In this document: piece by piece, positions 54,685 through 64,000 of the stretch | How the letters are laid out: each line of letters starts with the position of its first letter | Position numbering within the stretch: position 1 is the stretch's first letter | Assembly (NCBI GenBank): GCA_022009915.1 | Contig: CP091730.1 | Coordinates: forward strand, 1,674,001-1,738,000 | Direction of reading: 5' to 3' | Length of the DNA: 64,000 bases | Source: Alistipes putredinis | Lineage (GTDB): Bacteria > Bacteroidota > Bacteroidia > Bacteroidales > Rikenellaceae | Notes under the pieces: generated by a model | What the model was told of the DNA's origin: nothing | The model's input: the letters and a program-made list of their open reading frames with translations, nothing else | Database searches by the model: none | Program-made: the position numbers and the translations under genes

Positions 54685-55477
54685 ATGAGCAGAACGGCAC
54701 TGGTCACCGGTGCGAGTTCCGGCATCGGTCTCTGTTATGCCACGCAGCTCGCCGCGGCCGGCTACGATTTGGTAATCGTAAGCAATGAAGAGCAAAAGAA
54801 CCGGAGTATCGCGGACGAATTGAGTTCGCGATACTCCATTACCGTTTATCCCGTTTACAAAGATTTGTGTTCCGACTGCGCAGCAAACGAACTGTTCGAC
54901 TTCTGCTGCGAGAAGGGCCTGACAATCGACGTTCTGATAAATAATGCGGGTATGCTGGTCTTCGATACGCTGTCCCGCACCTCGGCCGAAAAAATCGACC
55001 GTATCGTATCGCTGCACGTCGAAACGCCGACCATGCTGTGCAAACTCTTTTCCGAGCAGATGAAGCAGCGCGGAAGCGGCCATATACTGGTCATGTCCTC
55101 CGCAACAGCACGCATGCCGTACCCCACAATCTCTGTCTATGCCGCAACCAAAAGTTACTTGCGCAGTTTCGCATACTCGCTTCGTTTCGAAATGCGCCGG
55201 TACGGCGTAAACGTCACAACCGTCCTGCCCGGAGCCGTCGATACTCCGCTTTTACGACCTTCTGGCCGCCACACGCTCTCTGCTTTGCAGATTAGGCATA
55301 ATAAAGGCTCGCCTGAAAAAAAGTAGCCGCAGGAGCACTCAGAGCCATGTTCAAAGGACGCAAAAGCTATACACCCGGACTTTTCACGCGTTTCGTCTCG
55401 TCGATAGTGCCGCTCATTCCCGACAGCTTCATTCGCCTAATAATGAAGCACCCGAAACTCGAACATTTATTCCGATA
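54685..55477 (+). CDS. Short-chain dehydrogenase/reductase (frameshifted C-terminus)
   Basis: About 263 residues of a classical SDR: cofactor loop TGASSGIG, NNAG at about residue 90, catalytic serine in MSSATARMPYP and YAATK (Y-x3-K). One extra T near 55253-55256 and one extra A at 55315-55321 split off the tail, which corrects to LLAATRSLCR... and ends KHPKLEHLFR at 55477. Similar proteins reduce acyl or steroid-like substrates; not assignable. It follows lemA by 5 bp. Confidence 0.85.
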
Positions 55478-55890
55478 AAACAAGACGACAGCCGTCGCGC
55501 AAATAATGCGCGCGATTTCTCCGCGTTTCAAACGAAAAGCAAGCGAAGAATACTGACCGCATTTAGTGCAACGAACTCCGAACAGACAGGGTAGGGGAAT
55601 AACGTCGAAAAAGGATACATGACGCGAAATACCTGCATTTGTACATCAAGAGCAGCGCTGTCTAATACTGCGACACCTCATGCGCAGTTCATTGCTATTC
55701 AATTTCACAATTCAAAAAAAGAATGTCTGCCGAAAGGCGCTTGCACAAACCCGAACCATAGATTACAAAACTTTTCCACGACCGTTGGTTTAGACAATAT
55801 GCGGAAGTGTTCAGGACAACGAACAATCATCCACAATCTGTTATCGCTGCACCGCCGAACCGCAACGAATCAATTTGCCTTGTATATAAA
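55478..55890. other. 413-bp region with no recognisable gene
   Basis: Between the SDR stop and the ilvC terminator. The only sizeable ORF (plus strand from 55619) is rich in Thr, Asn and His without homology signs and runs into the terminator, so I do not call it. A small GCCGAAAGGC hairpin occurs near 55733. It could hold a small RNA or a decayed gene; I see no known RNA family. Confidence 0.5.
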
Positions 55891-55930
55891 AAAAGAACCC
55901 GCCTATAAAAAAATAGGCGGATTCTTTTTG
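55891..55930 (-). terminator. Intrinsic terminator of the ilv operon
   Basis: Inverted repeat AAGAACCCGCCTAT (55893-55906) / ATAGGCGGATTCTT (55913-55926), one G-U or mismatch, loop of A, flanked by A and T runs, so active in either direction. It lies 17 bp after the ilvC stop. Confidence 0.88.
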
Positions 55931-55946
55931 TTACAAAGCAGAAAAC

Positions 55947-57000
55947 CTATTTGTTTCTCTCGGGGCGGAGCGAACGCACTGTCGCACCTGCCTGCCACAT
56001 TTCGCTCTCGCGGAGTTCTTTGAGTTCCTCGTTGAGTTTTTTTCGCGATAGTCAGGCTTGCTGTTGGAGTCGATTGAAATCTGCGCCTCGTTTCCGCATG
56101 CCACTTCGCTGTAAAGTTTTTCTGAATACGGGCAGAGCCTGCATCGCGGAACGGTTTCCACCAGTCGAGCGCTCCGCGCTGAGCAGTAGTCGAACAGTTC
56201 GCATACATCCAGTCCATGCCGTTTTCGGCAATCAGAGGCATAAGGCTCTGCGAGAGTTCCTCCACAGTCTCGTTGAAAGCCTCCGAAGGGGTGTGTCCGT
56301 TCTCGCGCAGTACCTGATACTGGGCTGCGAAAATACCCTGAATGGCACCCATAAGAGTACCGCGTTCTCCGGTAAGGTCGGAGTAGACCTCGCGCTTGAA
56401 AGTAGTCTCGAACAGATAACCCGAGCCGACAGCGATGCCGAGCGCTATCACTCTGTCCCATGCGCGGCCCGTTGCATCCTGATATATGGCATAGCTCGAA
56501 TTAAGGCCGCGGCCTTCGAGGAACAGACGGCGCAGCGACGTGCCCGAACCTTTCGGGGCAATCATAATCACGTCCACATCCGCCGGAGGAACTATGCCCG
56601 TGCGATCGTTGTACGTGATGCCGAATCCGTGCGAGAAATAGAGCGCCTTGCCTGCCGTCAAATGTTTTTTGACAGTCGGCCAAACCGCAATCTGTCCGGC
56701 ATCTGAAAGCAGATACTGTATAATGGTGGCTTTGCTGCAAGCCTCTTCGATTTCGAACAAATCCTTGCCCGGAACCCAACCGTCGGCAACGGCCTTGTCC
56801 CATGTCTTGGAATTCTTGCGCTGGCCGACGATTACATTGACGCCGTTATCCCTGAGATTGAGAGACTGACCCGGGCCCTGCACTCCGTAACCGATTACGG
56901 CAACAGTCTCATCCTTCAAAACTTCGAGTGCCTTACTGAGCGGAAACTCTTCGCGAGTAACTACGTTTTCCTCCACTCCTCCGAAAATCATTTTTGCCAT
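55947..57000 (-). CDS. ilvC: Ketol-acid reductoisomerase (frameshifted C-terminus)
   Basis: About 350 residues; second common step of valine and isoleucine synthesis, Mg- and NADPH-dependent. VAVIGYGVQGPGQSLNLRDNG is the cofactor loop; metal-binding glutamates lie in the C-terminal helices (SDLTGERGTLMGAIQGIF). One G near 56134, one A near 56117-56121 and two A at 56038-56044 must be removed to read KLYSEVACGNEAQ and REKLNEELKELRESEMWQAG, ending RPERNK. ATG 57000 is preferred over an upstream TTG. Confidence 0.94.
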
Positions 57001-57031
57001 TTTCTTCAAAAATTATATATTAAGTATTGAT

Positions 57032-57550
57032 TCACTGCATCAAATCGCCCAAAACATCTTCGGCATTGCCCGCATGCAGTATGACGGAACCCGAACGCGC
57101 CGCTTGAATAAGAAGCCCGCGGCTTTTCAGATAGTCGCGCAGGGCGTCTATCGTCTCCTTGCAGCCGGTCAGTTCCAACACCGCATATTCGTCCTTCACC
57201 TCCATTATCTGGATAGGGTAGAGACCGGTAATCTTCTCTATGTTGTCGAACACTTCCTTGCCGACCTTGAACAGAGCAATCTCATGGGCCAGCAACTTTT
57301 CAGAGGCGTAATATTCCGCTTTGAGCACATCCACAATCTTCTCTATCTGTTTCACCAGACGGCTGACAACGCCCTCATCGACATATGTGATAATGGTAAA
57401 CATGCTGATGCCCTTTACCGACGATTCGGAAACCTTGATACTCTCTATATTTATCTTGCGGCGCAAAAACACCGACGTAATGCGGTTGAGCACTCCGGCG
57501 TGATTCTCCGTAAACGCGGAAATTACGTACTCCTTCTCCTGCGTATCCAT
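57032..57550 (-). CDS. ilvN: Acetolactate synthase small (regulatory) subunit
   Basis: 172 residues, in frame: an N-terminal ACT domain (YVISAFTENHAGVLNRITSVFLRRKINIESI) that binds valine for feedback inhibition, and a C-terminal domain. It follows ilvB by 6 bp and precedes ilvC by 31 bp. Confidence 0.94.
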   Translation of the reverse strand: MDTQEKEYVISAFTENHAGVLNRITSVFLRRKINIESIKVSESSVKGISMFTIITYVDEGVVSRLVKQIEKIVDVLKAEYYASEKLLAHEIALFKVGKEVFDNIEKITGLYPIQIMEVKDEYAVLELTGCKETIDALRDYLKSRGLLIQAARSGSVILHAGNAEDVLGDLMQ

Positions 57551-57556
57551 AAATTC

Positions 57557-59260
57557 CTATTCGTTAAATAAAATATCCGATATGTTGTGTCCGGCCGGAA
57601 TCATCGGGAACACGTTATCCTCCTCATCCACGCAAACTTCGAGCAGAAAAGCTCCCTTGCGGGCGAACATCTCGCTCATCGCGTCGTGCAGTTCGTCGCG
57701 CGTCACTACGCGCCGTGCAGGTATGCCGTAGGCCTCGGCCACCTTGACGAAATCGGGATTGACCATATGCGTAAAGGAGTATCTGCGTTCGAAAAACAGT
57801 TGCTGCCACTGACGCACCATGCCGAGATAGCTGTTGTTCAGAATCACTATCTTGACACCCACGCCCCATTCCATGACAGTTCCGAGCTCCTGAATGGTCA
57901 TCTGTATTCCGCCGTCGCCGACAAAAAGCACCACTTCTCTGTCTGGACATCCTATCTTCGCACCTATGGCCGCGGGAAAACCGTATCCCATAGTTCCCAA
58001 TCCTCCCGATGTAATGAGACTGCGGGTCCTGACGTATCGGGAATAACGCACCGAAACCATCTGCTGTTGTCCCACATCGGTAACTATTATGGCATCCGAA
58101 CCGGTCTTCTCGGCGACAAGTTCCACCACCTCGCCCATAGTCAGGCGCTGCTTGGCCGGATGAATATCCGAACGTATAATCGAATCGTACTCCTGACGAT
58201 AGTTCTCGGCGGCAAAATCGAACCATTCGCGCCTTTCTGCCGGTTTTATCCAGCGGTTCATCTGCTGCAAGACAGCTTTCGCATCGCCGCAAATAGCAAC
58301 CGCGGGATTCACCACGCGTCCGAGTTCGGATGCGTCTATGTCCACATGTATGATTTTCGCCTCGGGGGCATACGTATTCAAATCGCCGGTAACTCGGTCG
58401 CTGAAACGCATCCCGACGGCAAGCAGCACGTCGCATTTTTGAGTAAGACGGTTGGGCGCGACATTTCCGTGCATGCCCACCATGCCGATATAGTTGGGAT
58501 GAGACGACGGAACGGCCGAAAGCCCCATGAGCGTCGAGGCCATCGGAATATTTCCTTTTTCCGACAAGGCTACGAGTTCCGCCTCGGCTCCCCGACAGAC
58601 CTTTACACCCTGACCGAATATTATCAGCGGACGGTGCGCATTATTGAGCAAGTCTATGGCTTTGTCTATGCACTCCATATCTATTTCGCATGGAAGTTTG
58701 TAGCTTCTCAGTCCATTGCATTTCTCGTATTCGAACTCGGCCGTTTCCACCTGGGCGTTCTTGGTAATGTCGATTACCACAGGTCCCGGTCTTCCGGTAC
58801 GGGCTATATAAAACGCCCTTGCTATGGCCGACGGAATCTCCCGCGCCGAAGTTATCTGGTAGTTCCACTTTGTAACGGGAGTCGTCATGCTAATCATATC
58901 GGCCTCCTGAAACGCATCGCTGCCCAGCGCTTTGGCCGGAACCTGCGCCGTTATGCAGACGAGAGGCGTAGAATCTATCATGGCATCCGCAACGCCTGTA
59001 ATGATGTTGGTAGCACCCGGTCCGGACGTGGCGAAACACACTCCGACCCGTCCTGTCGCCCGAGCATAACCCTGAGCGGCATGTACGGCACCCTGCTCGT
59101 GTCTTGTCAGAATATGGTGCAACCTGTCGGAAAGCGAATACAGCGCATCGTAAATCGGCATGATACTTCCGCCCGGGTAACCGAAAATAGTATCTACGCC
59201 CTCCTCTATAAGAGAATACAGCAAAGACTCGGCTCCGCTCATTCGTTTATTTTTCTCCAT
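57557..59260 (-). CDS. ilvB: Acetolactate synthase large (catalytic) subunit
   Basis: 567 residues, in frame from ATG 59260 (MEKNKRMSGAESLLYSLIEE). The catalytic glutamate is in TRHEQGAVHAAQGYARATG; FAD region GMRFSDRVTGDL; thiamine diphosphate motif GDGGIQMTIQELGTVMEWGVGVKIVILNN. Condenses pyruvate (or 2-oxobutyrate). This 1.7 kb gene needs no indel at all, and even keeps a correct A5 run near 58561. Confidence 0.96.
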   Translation of the reverse strand: MEKNKRMSGAESLLYSLIEEGVDTIFGYPGGSIMPIYDALYSLSDRLHHILTRHEQGAVHAAQGYARATGRVGVCFATSGPGATNIITGVADAMIDSTPLVCITAQVPAKALGSDAFQEADMISMTTPVTKWNYQITSAREIPSAIARAFYIARTGRPGPVVIDITKNAQVETAEFEYEKCNGLRSYKLPCEIDMECIDKAIDLLNNAHRPLIIFGQGVKVCRGAEAELVALSEKGNIPMASTLMGLSAVPSSHPNYIGMVGMHGNVAPNRLTQKCDVLLAVGMRFSDRVTGDLNTYAPEAKIIHVDIDASELGRVVNPAVAICGDAKAVLQQMNRWIKPAERREWFDFAAENYRQEYDSIIRSDIHPAKQRLTMGEVVELVAEKTGSDAIIVTDVGQQQMVSVRYSRYVRTRSLITSGGLGTMGYGFPAAIGAKIGCPDREVVLFVGDGGIQMTIQELGTVMEWGVGVKIVILNNSYLGMVRQWQQLFFERRYSFTHMVNPDFVKVAEAYGIPARRVVTRDELHDAMSEMFARKGAFLLEVCVDEEDNVFPMIPAGHNISDILFNE

Positions 59261-59265
59261 AAATC

Positions 59266-61093
59266 CTATTCGTTTATTATTCTTACGCCGCCCGAATCGG
59301 CCGACGACACCATAGAAGCGTAGGCCTTCAAAGCCTTGCTCACGGTACGGGTCCGGTCCGGTCTGAATCCGCCTTCCGCAATGATTCGCTCCCTGCGCTG
59401 CGAAAGCTCCTGTTCGGAAAGCACCGCATCTATCTTGCGGGACGGGATGTCTATGACGATTTTGTCTCCGTCCCTGATTAGCGCTATTTCGCCGCCCGAG
59501 GCCGCTTCGGGTGATATGTGTCCTATCGAAAGACCCGATGTTCCACCCGAGAAACGTCCGTCGGTAATAAGTGCGCACGCCTTGTCGAGCCTAACGCTCT
59601 TCAAATACGAAGTGGGGTAGAGCATCTCCTGCATGCCGGGTCCGCCCTTGGGTCCTTCGTAGCGGATAACCACCACGTCGCCGGCTGCGACCTTGCCGGA
59701 AAGAATGCCTTCGGATGCGGTCTCCTGCGAATCGAAAACACGCGCCGTACCCTCGAAATGCAGAATCGAGGCATCTACTCCCGCCGTCCTGACTATACAG
59801 CCTTTCCGAGCGATATTCCCGAACAAAACGGCAAGTCCGCCGTCCGTTGTATAGGCATTGGACACCGAACGGATACACCCGTTCTGCCTGTCCGTATCGA
59901 AATCATCGTAATAACGCTCCTGCGAGCCCATCTTTATATTGAACACGCCGCACGGCGCAGCCAAATATCTCTTAATCGCATCCTTTTTCGGCATTAGGAC
60001 TGCAAATATCGTATCGTTCCAACTCCTGTCCGAGACACACTCCGTCCACGCGCATTGCGGAAGCATCTATCAATCCCGCACGATTCAGCTCGCCCAAAAT
60101 GGCCATGATACCGCCTGCGCGATTGACATCCTGAATATGATAGTGATAGTTCGGCGCCACTTTGCAGAGCACCGGAATCTTACGCGAAAGAGCGTCTATG
60201 TCCGACATTTTGAAATCCACTCCCGCTTCGTAAGCGACGGCCAGCAGGTGCAGCACCGTATTGGTCGAACCGCCCATGGCGATATCCAGCGACATGGCAT
60301 TCTCGAATGCCTTTTTGGTCGCAATGGAACGCGGAAGCACGCTTTCGTCCCCGTCTCTGTAATATTTATAGGCATTTTCGACTATGAGCTGCGCAGCTCG
60401 GCGGAACAGTTTCTCTCTCTGCACGTGCGTTGCGACGACGGTTCCGTTTCCGGGCAGCGAAAGTCCGAGAGCCTCGGTAAGGCAATTCATGGAATTGGCG
60501 GTGAACATACCCGAGCACGAGCCGCATGTCGGACATGCCGCGCACTCGATTTCGGCCAGTTCCTCGTCCGACACCGTAGAATCGGCGCCTTTCACCATCA
60601 CGTCTATAAGGTCGTAGTCCCTGCCTTTCAGACGACCCGCTTCCATAGGGCCTCCCGACACGAAGACTGCCGGAATGTTGAGCCTCATGGCGGCCATCAG
60701 CATGCCCGGGGTAATCTTGTCGCAATTCGATATGCACACCATGGCGTCCACTCTGTGGGCATTGCACATGTACTCTATACTGTCGGCGATGATTTCGCGC
60801 GAAGGAAGCGAATACAGCATGCCGTCATGGCCCATAGCAATGCCGTCGTCGATGGCTATGGTATTGAATTCGGCCGCGAAACAGCCCTGTTCCTCTATCC
60901 AAGATTTAACCTTTTGCCCTATTTCGTGCAGATGCGTATGACCCGGCACGAACTGCGTAAACAATTGACCACAGCGATAATCGGTTTTTCCGAACTGCTC
61001 GGGTTTCATTCCGTTTGCACGCCACAATGCTCTGGCACCGGCCATCTTGCGTCCCTCGGTCGAGAGGGCGCTTCTGAGATTTTTCCCATACAA
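59266..61093 (-). CDS. ilvD: Dihydroxy-acid dehydratase (frameshifted)
   Basis: About 605-615 residues; iron-sulphur enzyme that dehydrates dihydroxy acids, third step of the pathway. Cluster ligands: [11 protein letters not shown] and [17 protein letters not shown]. The region near 60970-61000 is out of frame for about eight residues (PIIAVVN expected before [12 protein letters not shown]), and one G too many near 59991 joins [16 protein letters not shown]. The raw start is TTG 61093; ATG 61118 with one extra base removed would give [16 protein letters not shown] and is attractive. First gene of the operon; ilvB follows 5 bp after the stop. Confidence 0.93.
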
Positions 61094-61139
61094 ATAATCG
61101 TTTTTAACAGCTACGCATTCCCCAATAGGAAATGTTTTG

Positions 61140-61147
61140 CAAATATA
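61140..61147 (-). promoter_or_regulatory. -7 box of the ilv operon
   Basis: Minus-strand TATATTTG, exact TAnnTTTG match, 46 bp before the raw ilvD start and 21 bp before the alternative ATG 61118. The leader is too short for a leucine- or valine-type attenuator. Confidence 0.5.
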
Positions 61148-61204
61148 ACGAAACGATATGTAAAAACCTTATTCTCGGCCCCTGCAAGCACCCGACAGCA
61201 CCGA

Positions 61205-62141
61205 TTATTTACGATGAATTAACTTTTTACGGCCGATAAACTCCGCCATTTTCTCCATTACGGCATCCCTGACCTCTTTTTCCGACAGCACCAAATCAGT
61301 GCAGGCCGCCGCGAAACGACACCGACTCCACATCATCGCCCAGCCGCATACCGTAACGCCTGATGTGCTCCACATCAAGGACCGTATCCGAATGCGCCGC
61401 CTTGTAATTCCAGGCCCTGCCCTTGTTAGATTTTTCGGAACTCATGAGCAGAATCGGAATGTCGAGAGCAAGATCCTGTTTTTTATAGTACTCTGGCCGC
61501 GTTTTACGGCTCCTACCCATGCGAAATAGAGCGGGAACCCGTTCTTCGGCTTGAATTCCGTATTGAAATTCCACTCTCCTTTTTCGGACGAGTGCACGCT
61601 TCTGAAATACACGGGAGAAAGCACACTCGCCGTGTGGGCATAAGGGAACGCTTTTTCCTAATGCCGCTACGACCGGAATCACCGTTTTCCGCAAGACCCA
61701 CGGGACGTTGAATTCCAAGAACGGAGAGTTGAGAATAAGGCGGCCGATGCTTTTGCGTCTGTCTCCGAATGCGCAATACAGTGCACAGAGCAACCCTCCG
61801 GTCGAATGGCCGACAAGCGTAATGTCGGTATTCCCGTCGGCAAGTATCGTCTCAACGGCCTTGTCTATGTCCGGATAGTATTCGCTCATGTCGCGGCAAT
61901 AATTGGGATGCTGCCACGGAAGAAGCGAGCGGCCGTACTTGCGCAAATCCACCGCATAGAAATTCAGGCCATGCTCCGTCATGCGCTCCGCAAAATGCTC
62001 CTGAAAGAAATAATCCGTATAGCCGTGCACGTACAGCACCGCCCTTGCGGACGAAACGGTTGCGTGCGCCTTTATTATAGTCGTTATCACCTGCCCCTCG
62101 TAATCGTCGGGCATGGGAATTGCCGTCGTCTCGAAATCCAT
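61205..62141 (-). CDS. Alpha/beta hydrolase, monoacylglycerol-lipase-like (frameshifted)
   Basis: About 310 residues of a serine-aminopeptidase S33/lysophospholipase type hydrolase: AVLYVHGYTDYFF (oxyanion region), DLRKYGRSLLP, nucleophile in GHSTGG, later aspartate in DIPILLMSSEKSNK, and histidine in SFRGGLHDLVLS. Frame changes at A5 61651-61655, near 61490 and near 61304; corrected, the protein ends GRKKLIHRK at 61205. Substrate unknown. No signal peptide. Confidence 0.82.
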
Positions 62142-62172
62142 TGCAATTGCTCTTTTTTTATCGCATCAAGTA

Positions 62173-62180
62173 CAAATTTA
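62173..62180 (-). promoter_or_regulatory. -7 box of the hydrolase gene
   Basis: Minus-strand TAAATTTG, exact TAnnTTTG match, 31 bp before ATG 62141. Confidence 0.5.
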
Positions 62181-62215
62181 ATACAATATACGATAATTCG
62201 AAAACCGAAAAACAC

Positions 62216-62223
62216 TATATTCG
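62216..62223 (+). promoter_or_regulatory. -7 box of the flavodoxin-like gene
   Basis: TATATTCG, one change from TAnnTTTG, 32 bp before ATG 62256. Confidence 0.45.
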
Positions 62224-62255
62224 CACAAAATTACAACCGGTAAATCGCATAAAGT

Positions 62256-62879
62256 ATGAAAGTCATATGTATCAACGGCAGCCCGCACAAGGAGGGCAAC
62301 ACCTATCTTGCACTCAAAACCGTAGCCGAAACTCTCTCCGCAGAGGGAATAGAAACCGAGATAATACATATCGGCAACCAAATCATACGCGGTTGTCTGG
62401 GCTGCGGGGCCTGCGCGAGGAACAAAAATGAAAAAGTGCATCACAGACGACGCGGTAAACCGTCTTATCCCAGTACTCAAAGGGCGGACGGCATAGTGCT
62501 CGGTTCGCCGGTGTATTACGCCAACATAGCAGGCACGATGAAATGCTTCTGCGACAGACTTTTTTACGTGGCATCGGCCAACGGTTCGCTTTTCAGAGGC
62601 AAGGTGGGAGCCGGCGTAGTGGCAGCAAGACGCGGAGGGGCATCGGCCACGTTCGCCGAACTGAACTATTTTCTCCACCTCGGTCAGATGATAATGCCCG
62701 GCTCCTCATACTGGAACTCCGTCCACGGCGCCAAACCGTTGGAAGCGGAAGGCGATGCGGAAGGATTGCAGACGATGCGTAATCTGGCCCGCAACATCGC
62801 ATGGCTGCTCAGGCTCAAAGCATCGGGAGAACCCATGCCGCAGTTCGAGACGTCGGCCCGCACCAATTTCATACGCTGA
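62256..62879 (+). CDS. NADPH-dependent FMN reductase / flavodoxin family protein (frameshift pair)
   Basis: 207 residues: INGSPHKEGNTYLAL is the FMN phosphate loop, followed by a ferredoxin-like CLGCGACARNKNEKC (cysteine motif typical of the iron-sulphur flavoprotein group, with a probable fourth Cys) and GSPVYYANIAGTMKCFCDR. An extra A near 62431-62435 and a compensating change near 62480 garble about 18 residues; CITDDAVNRLIPVLKGADG is expected. Oxidoreductase of unknown substrate. Divergent from the hydrolase. Confidence 0.85.
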   Translation: MKVICINGSPHKEGNTYLALKTVAETLSAEGIETEIIHIGNQIIRGCLGCGACARNKNEKVHHRRRGKPSYPSTQRADGIVLGSPVYYANIAGTMKCFCDRLFYVASANGSLFRGKVGAGVVAARRGGASATFAELNYFLHLGQMIMPGSSYWNSVHGAKPLEAEGDAEGLQTMRNLARNIAWLLRLKASGEPMPQFETSARTNFIR

Positions 62880-62905
62880 TGCCCGAAAGTCTCAAAAGGC
62901 GACAA

Positions 62906-63269
62906 CTAAGGCCGCAGCGTCTTGAACGAAAGTATATGTACCGTTACGCCGACTAAAACGGCCGCAAGCACTACTCGGAGCCACAGTGCATCCGTAACGC
63001 AAATAATACAGTAGAGAATCGTTGTCCACAGCAGGGCGACGGATATTATTTTTCGCTCTGAGAGGAATGGCCTTGTTCTCCTGAAATTACGGAGATAGGG
63101 CCCGAGATGTTTTTGTGCGAGCAGCCACTCGTAGAAGCTTCGGCGAGCCGCGAAAATAAAGCGCAGCCGAAAGAAGCAGAAAAGGGGTGGTGGGTAAAAG
63201 CGGCAGAAATATGCCTATCACACCCAAAGCAAGCGAGAGCGAGCCGAGTATTATGCAGAGAATCTTCAC
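62906..63269 (-). CDS. DUF454 (YbaN) family membrane protein (one frameshift)
   Basis: About 121 residues: LSLALGVIGIFLPLLPTTPFLLLSAALYFRGSPKL is the family hallmark, with an early membrane hairpin and two more helices near the C-terminus (SVALLWTTILYCIICV, VVLAAVLVGVTVHIL). One extra T near 63137 shifts the frame after SPKL; corrected text is YEWLLAQKHLGPYLRNFR. Function unknown. 3 bp after the GH3 gene. Confidence 0.82.
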
Positions 63270-63272
63270 CTT

Positions 63273-64000
63273 TTATTTCAAGGTTAATCGGGCCGTTTTC
63301 ACGTTGCGGCTGTCCGTGCCAATCATGATGTCGAAATCGCCCGATTCTACGGTCCAGTTCAGGTCGCCGTCGTAGAAGCCGAGCATATCGTCGGTAATCT
63401 CGAACGACACAGTTTTGGTTTCGCCGGCACGCAGGAATATTTTTTCGAATCCTTTCAGCTCCCTGACAGGCCGCGTTATGATGCCGACCAAATCGCGCAC
63501 GTACAACTGAACGACTTCGGCACCGTCGCGCTCTCCGGTATTGGTCACCTCCACACTGGCCGTCACTCTCTGGCCGCGCTCGAAAGTCGGAGTGCTGAGT
63601 GAACATCGCCGTAACGGAACGTCGTGTACGAAAGCCCGTATCCGAAAGGATACAGCGGCTCGTTGTCCACATCTAAATAATTGCTGCGGAATTTCGAAAA
63701 CCACCGCCCGTCGGCAAGCGGCCGGCCCGTATTCTTATGATTGTAATAAATAGGTATCTGTCCTACATTTTTCGGGAAAGTCATCGTCAGTTTGCCGCTG
63801 GGATTGACATCGCCGAACAGCACGTCCGATATGGCGTATGCGGCCTCGCTGCCGCCGAACCATACATTCAAAATCGCAGGGACATTCTCATTCTCCCATA
63901 CAAGGGTCAGAGGACGCCCTGTAAACAGCGTAAGCACCACCGGTTTTCCGGTCTCCAACAATGCCGCGAGCAGACGCCGCTGCACATCGGGAATATTCAA
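63273..64000 (-). CDS. Glycoside hydrolase family 3 beta-glucosidase, C-terminal part (one frameshift)
   Basis: The start lies beyond the right edge. The part present covers the GH3 C-terminal alpha/beta sandwich (PVVLTLFTGRPLTL, WFGGSEAAYAISDVLFGDVNPSGKLTMTFP, VGQIPIYYNHKNTGRP, YPFGYGLSYTTF) and the fibronectin type III-like domain (VEVTNTGERDGAEVVQLYVRD, RPVRELKGFEKIFLRAGE). One base is probably missing near 63598 (DVSLSTPTF expected). It likely cleaves terminal beta-glucosides or xylosides in the periplasm. The catalytic nucleophile domain is outside the window. Confidence 0.92.

Noticed and set aside
55619..56023. Plus-strand ORF after the SDR gene
   Set aside because: Runs through a strong hairpin terminator into the antisense of ilvC and lacks any family signal.
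57587..59323. 578-codon open frame on the plus strand opposite ilvB
   Set aside because: Mirror of a well-conserved gene; its translation shows no domain and only follows from the codon use of ilvB.
61094..61204. Leader-peptide attenuator for ilvD (ATG-CGT-AGC-TGT-TAA)
   Set aside because: Four codons with no branched-chain residues and no hairpin; more likely the true ilvD start broken by one extra base.

Overview
The window looks like one piece of a Bacteroidota chromosome, most probably order Bacteroidales. Reasons: many genes have a -7 box of the form TAnnTTTG (in the best cases with TTTG about 20 bp upstream) and no clear Shine-Dalgarno; the str, S10, spc and alpha ribosomal clusters are fused into one block without tuf; and several families typical of the group are present (DUF4831, DUF3078, GIN/DUF2807, PadR with PspC, the Bacteroidales form of ParC). 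I see no rRNA, tRNA, insertion sequence, prophage, integron or CRISPR array.

Layout. 1-6.3 kb: a gene tail, a DUF4831 lipoprotein-like protein, an AlkD-like HEAT protein, an epimerase with a zinc finger tail, then minus-strand thioredoxin, nucleotide-sugar epimerase, GNAT and ROK genes. 6.5-21 kb: fabD (-), plsC, parE-parC-aroK-purL-murI, ftsK-lolA. 21-34.4 kb: ECF sigma/membrane pair, PASTA protein, RluD-type synthase, RNase R, DUF486, S41 protease with DUF3078, endonuclease IV, and an envelope-stress-like set (PspC, PadR, PspC, GIN). 34.8-52.8 kb: 33 minus-strand genes from rpsL to rplQ. 53.2-55.5 kb: TPM protein, LemA, SDR. 55.9-61.1 kb: ilvD-ilvB-ilvN-ilvC. 61.2-64 kb: alpha/beta hydrolase, flavodoxin-like reductase, DUF454 and the tail of a GH3 glycosidase.

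The main caution is sequence quality. Most genes, including essential single-copy ones (parE, purL, ftsK, rpoA, rpsD, fusA), are broken by single-base frame changes. I placed about 140 by hand; most are one or two extra bases in a short homopolymer (A4 read as A5, A5 or A6 read as A7, sometimes C or G runs), and only some 15-20 are best read as losses. The protein continues in the next frame each time, so I annotate these as whole CDSs rather than pseudogenes and give raw coordinates. Sequencing or assembly error is the most likely cause.

Functionally the window is mostly housekeeping: translation and secretion (ribosomal block, secY, map, infA, fusA), replication and segregation (parE/parC, ftsK), envelope (fabD, plsC, murI, lolA, PASTA), purine, shikimate and branched-chain amino acid synthesis, and DNA repair. 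I found no convincing new defence or mobile system. The least explained parts are the 55478-55890 gap, the zinc-finger epimerase, the GIN beta-solenoid operon, and the pattern of indels itself.
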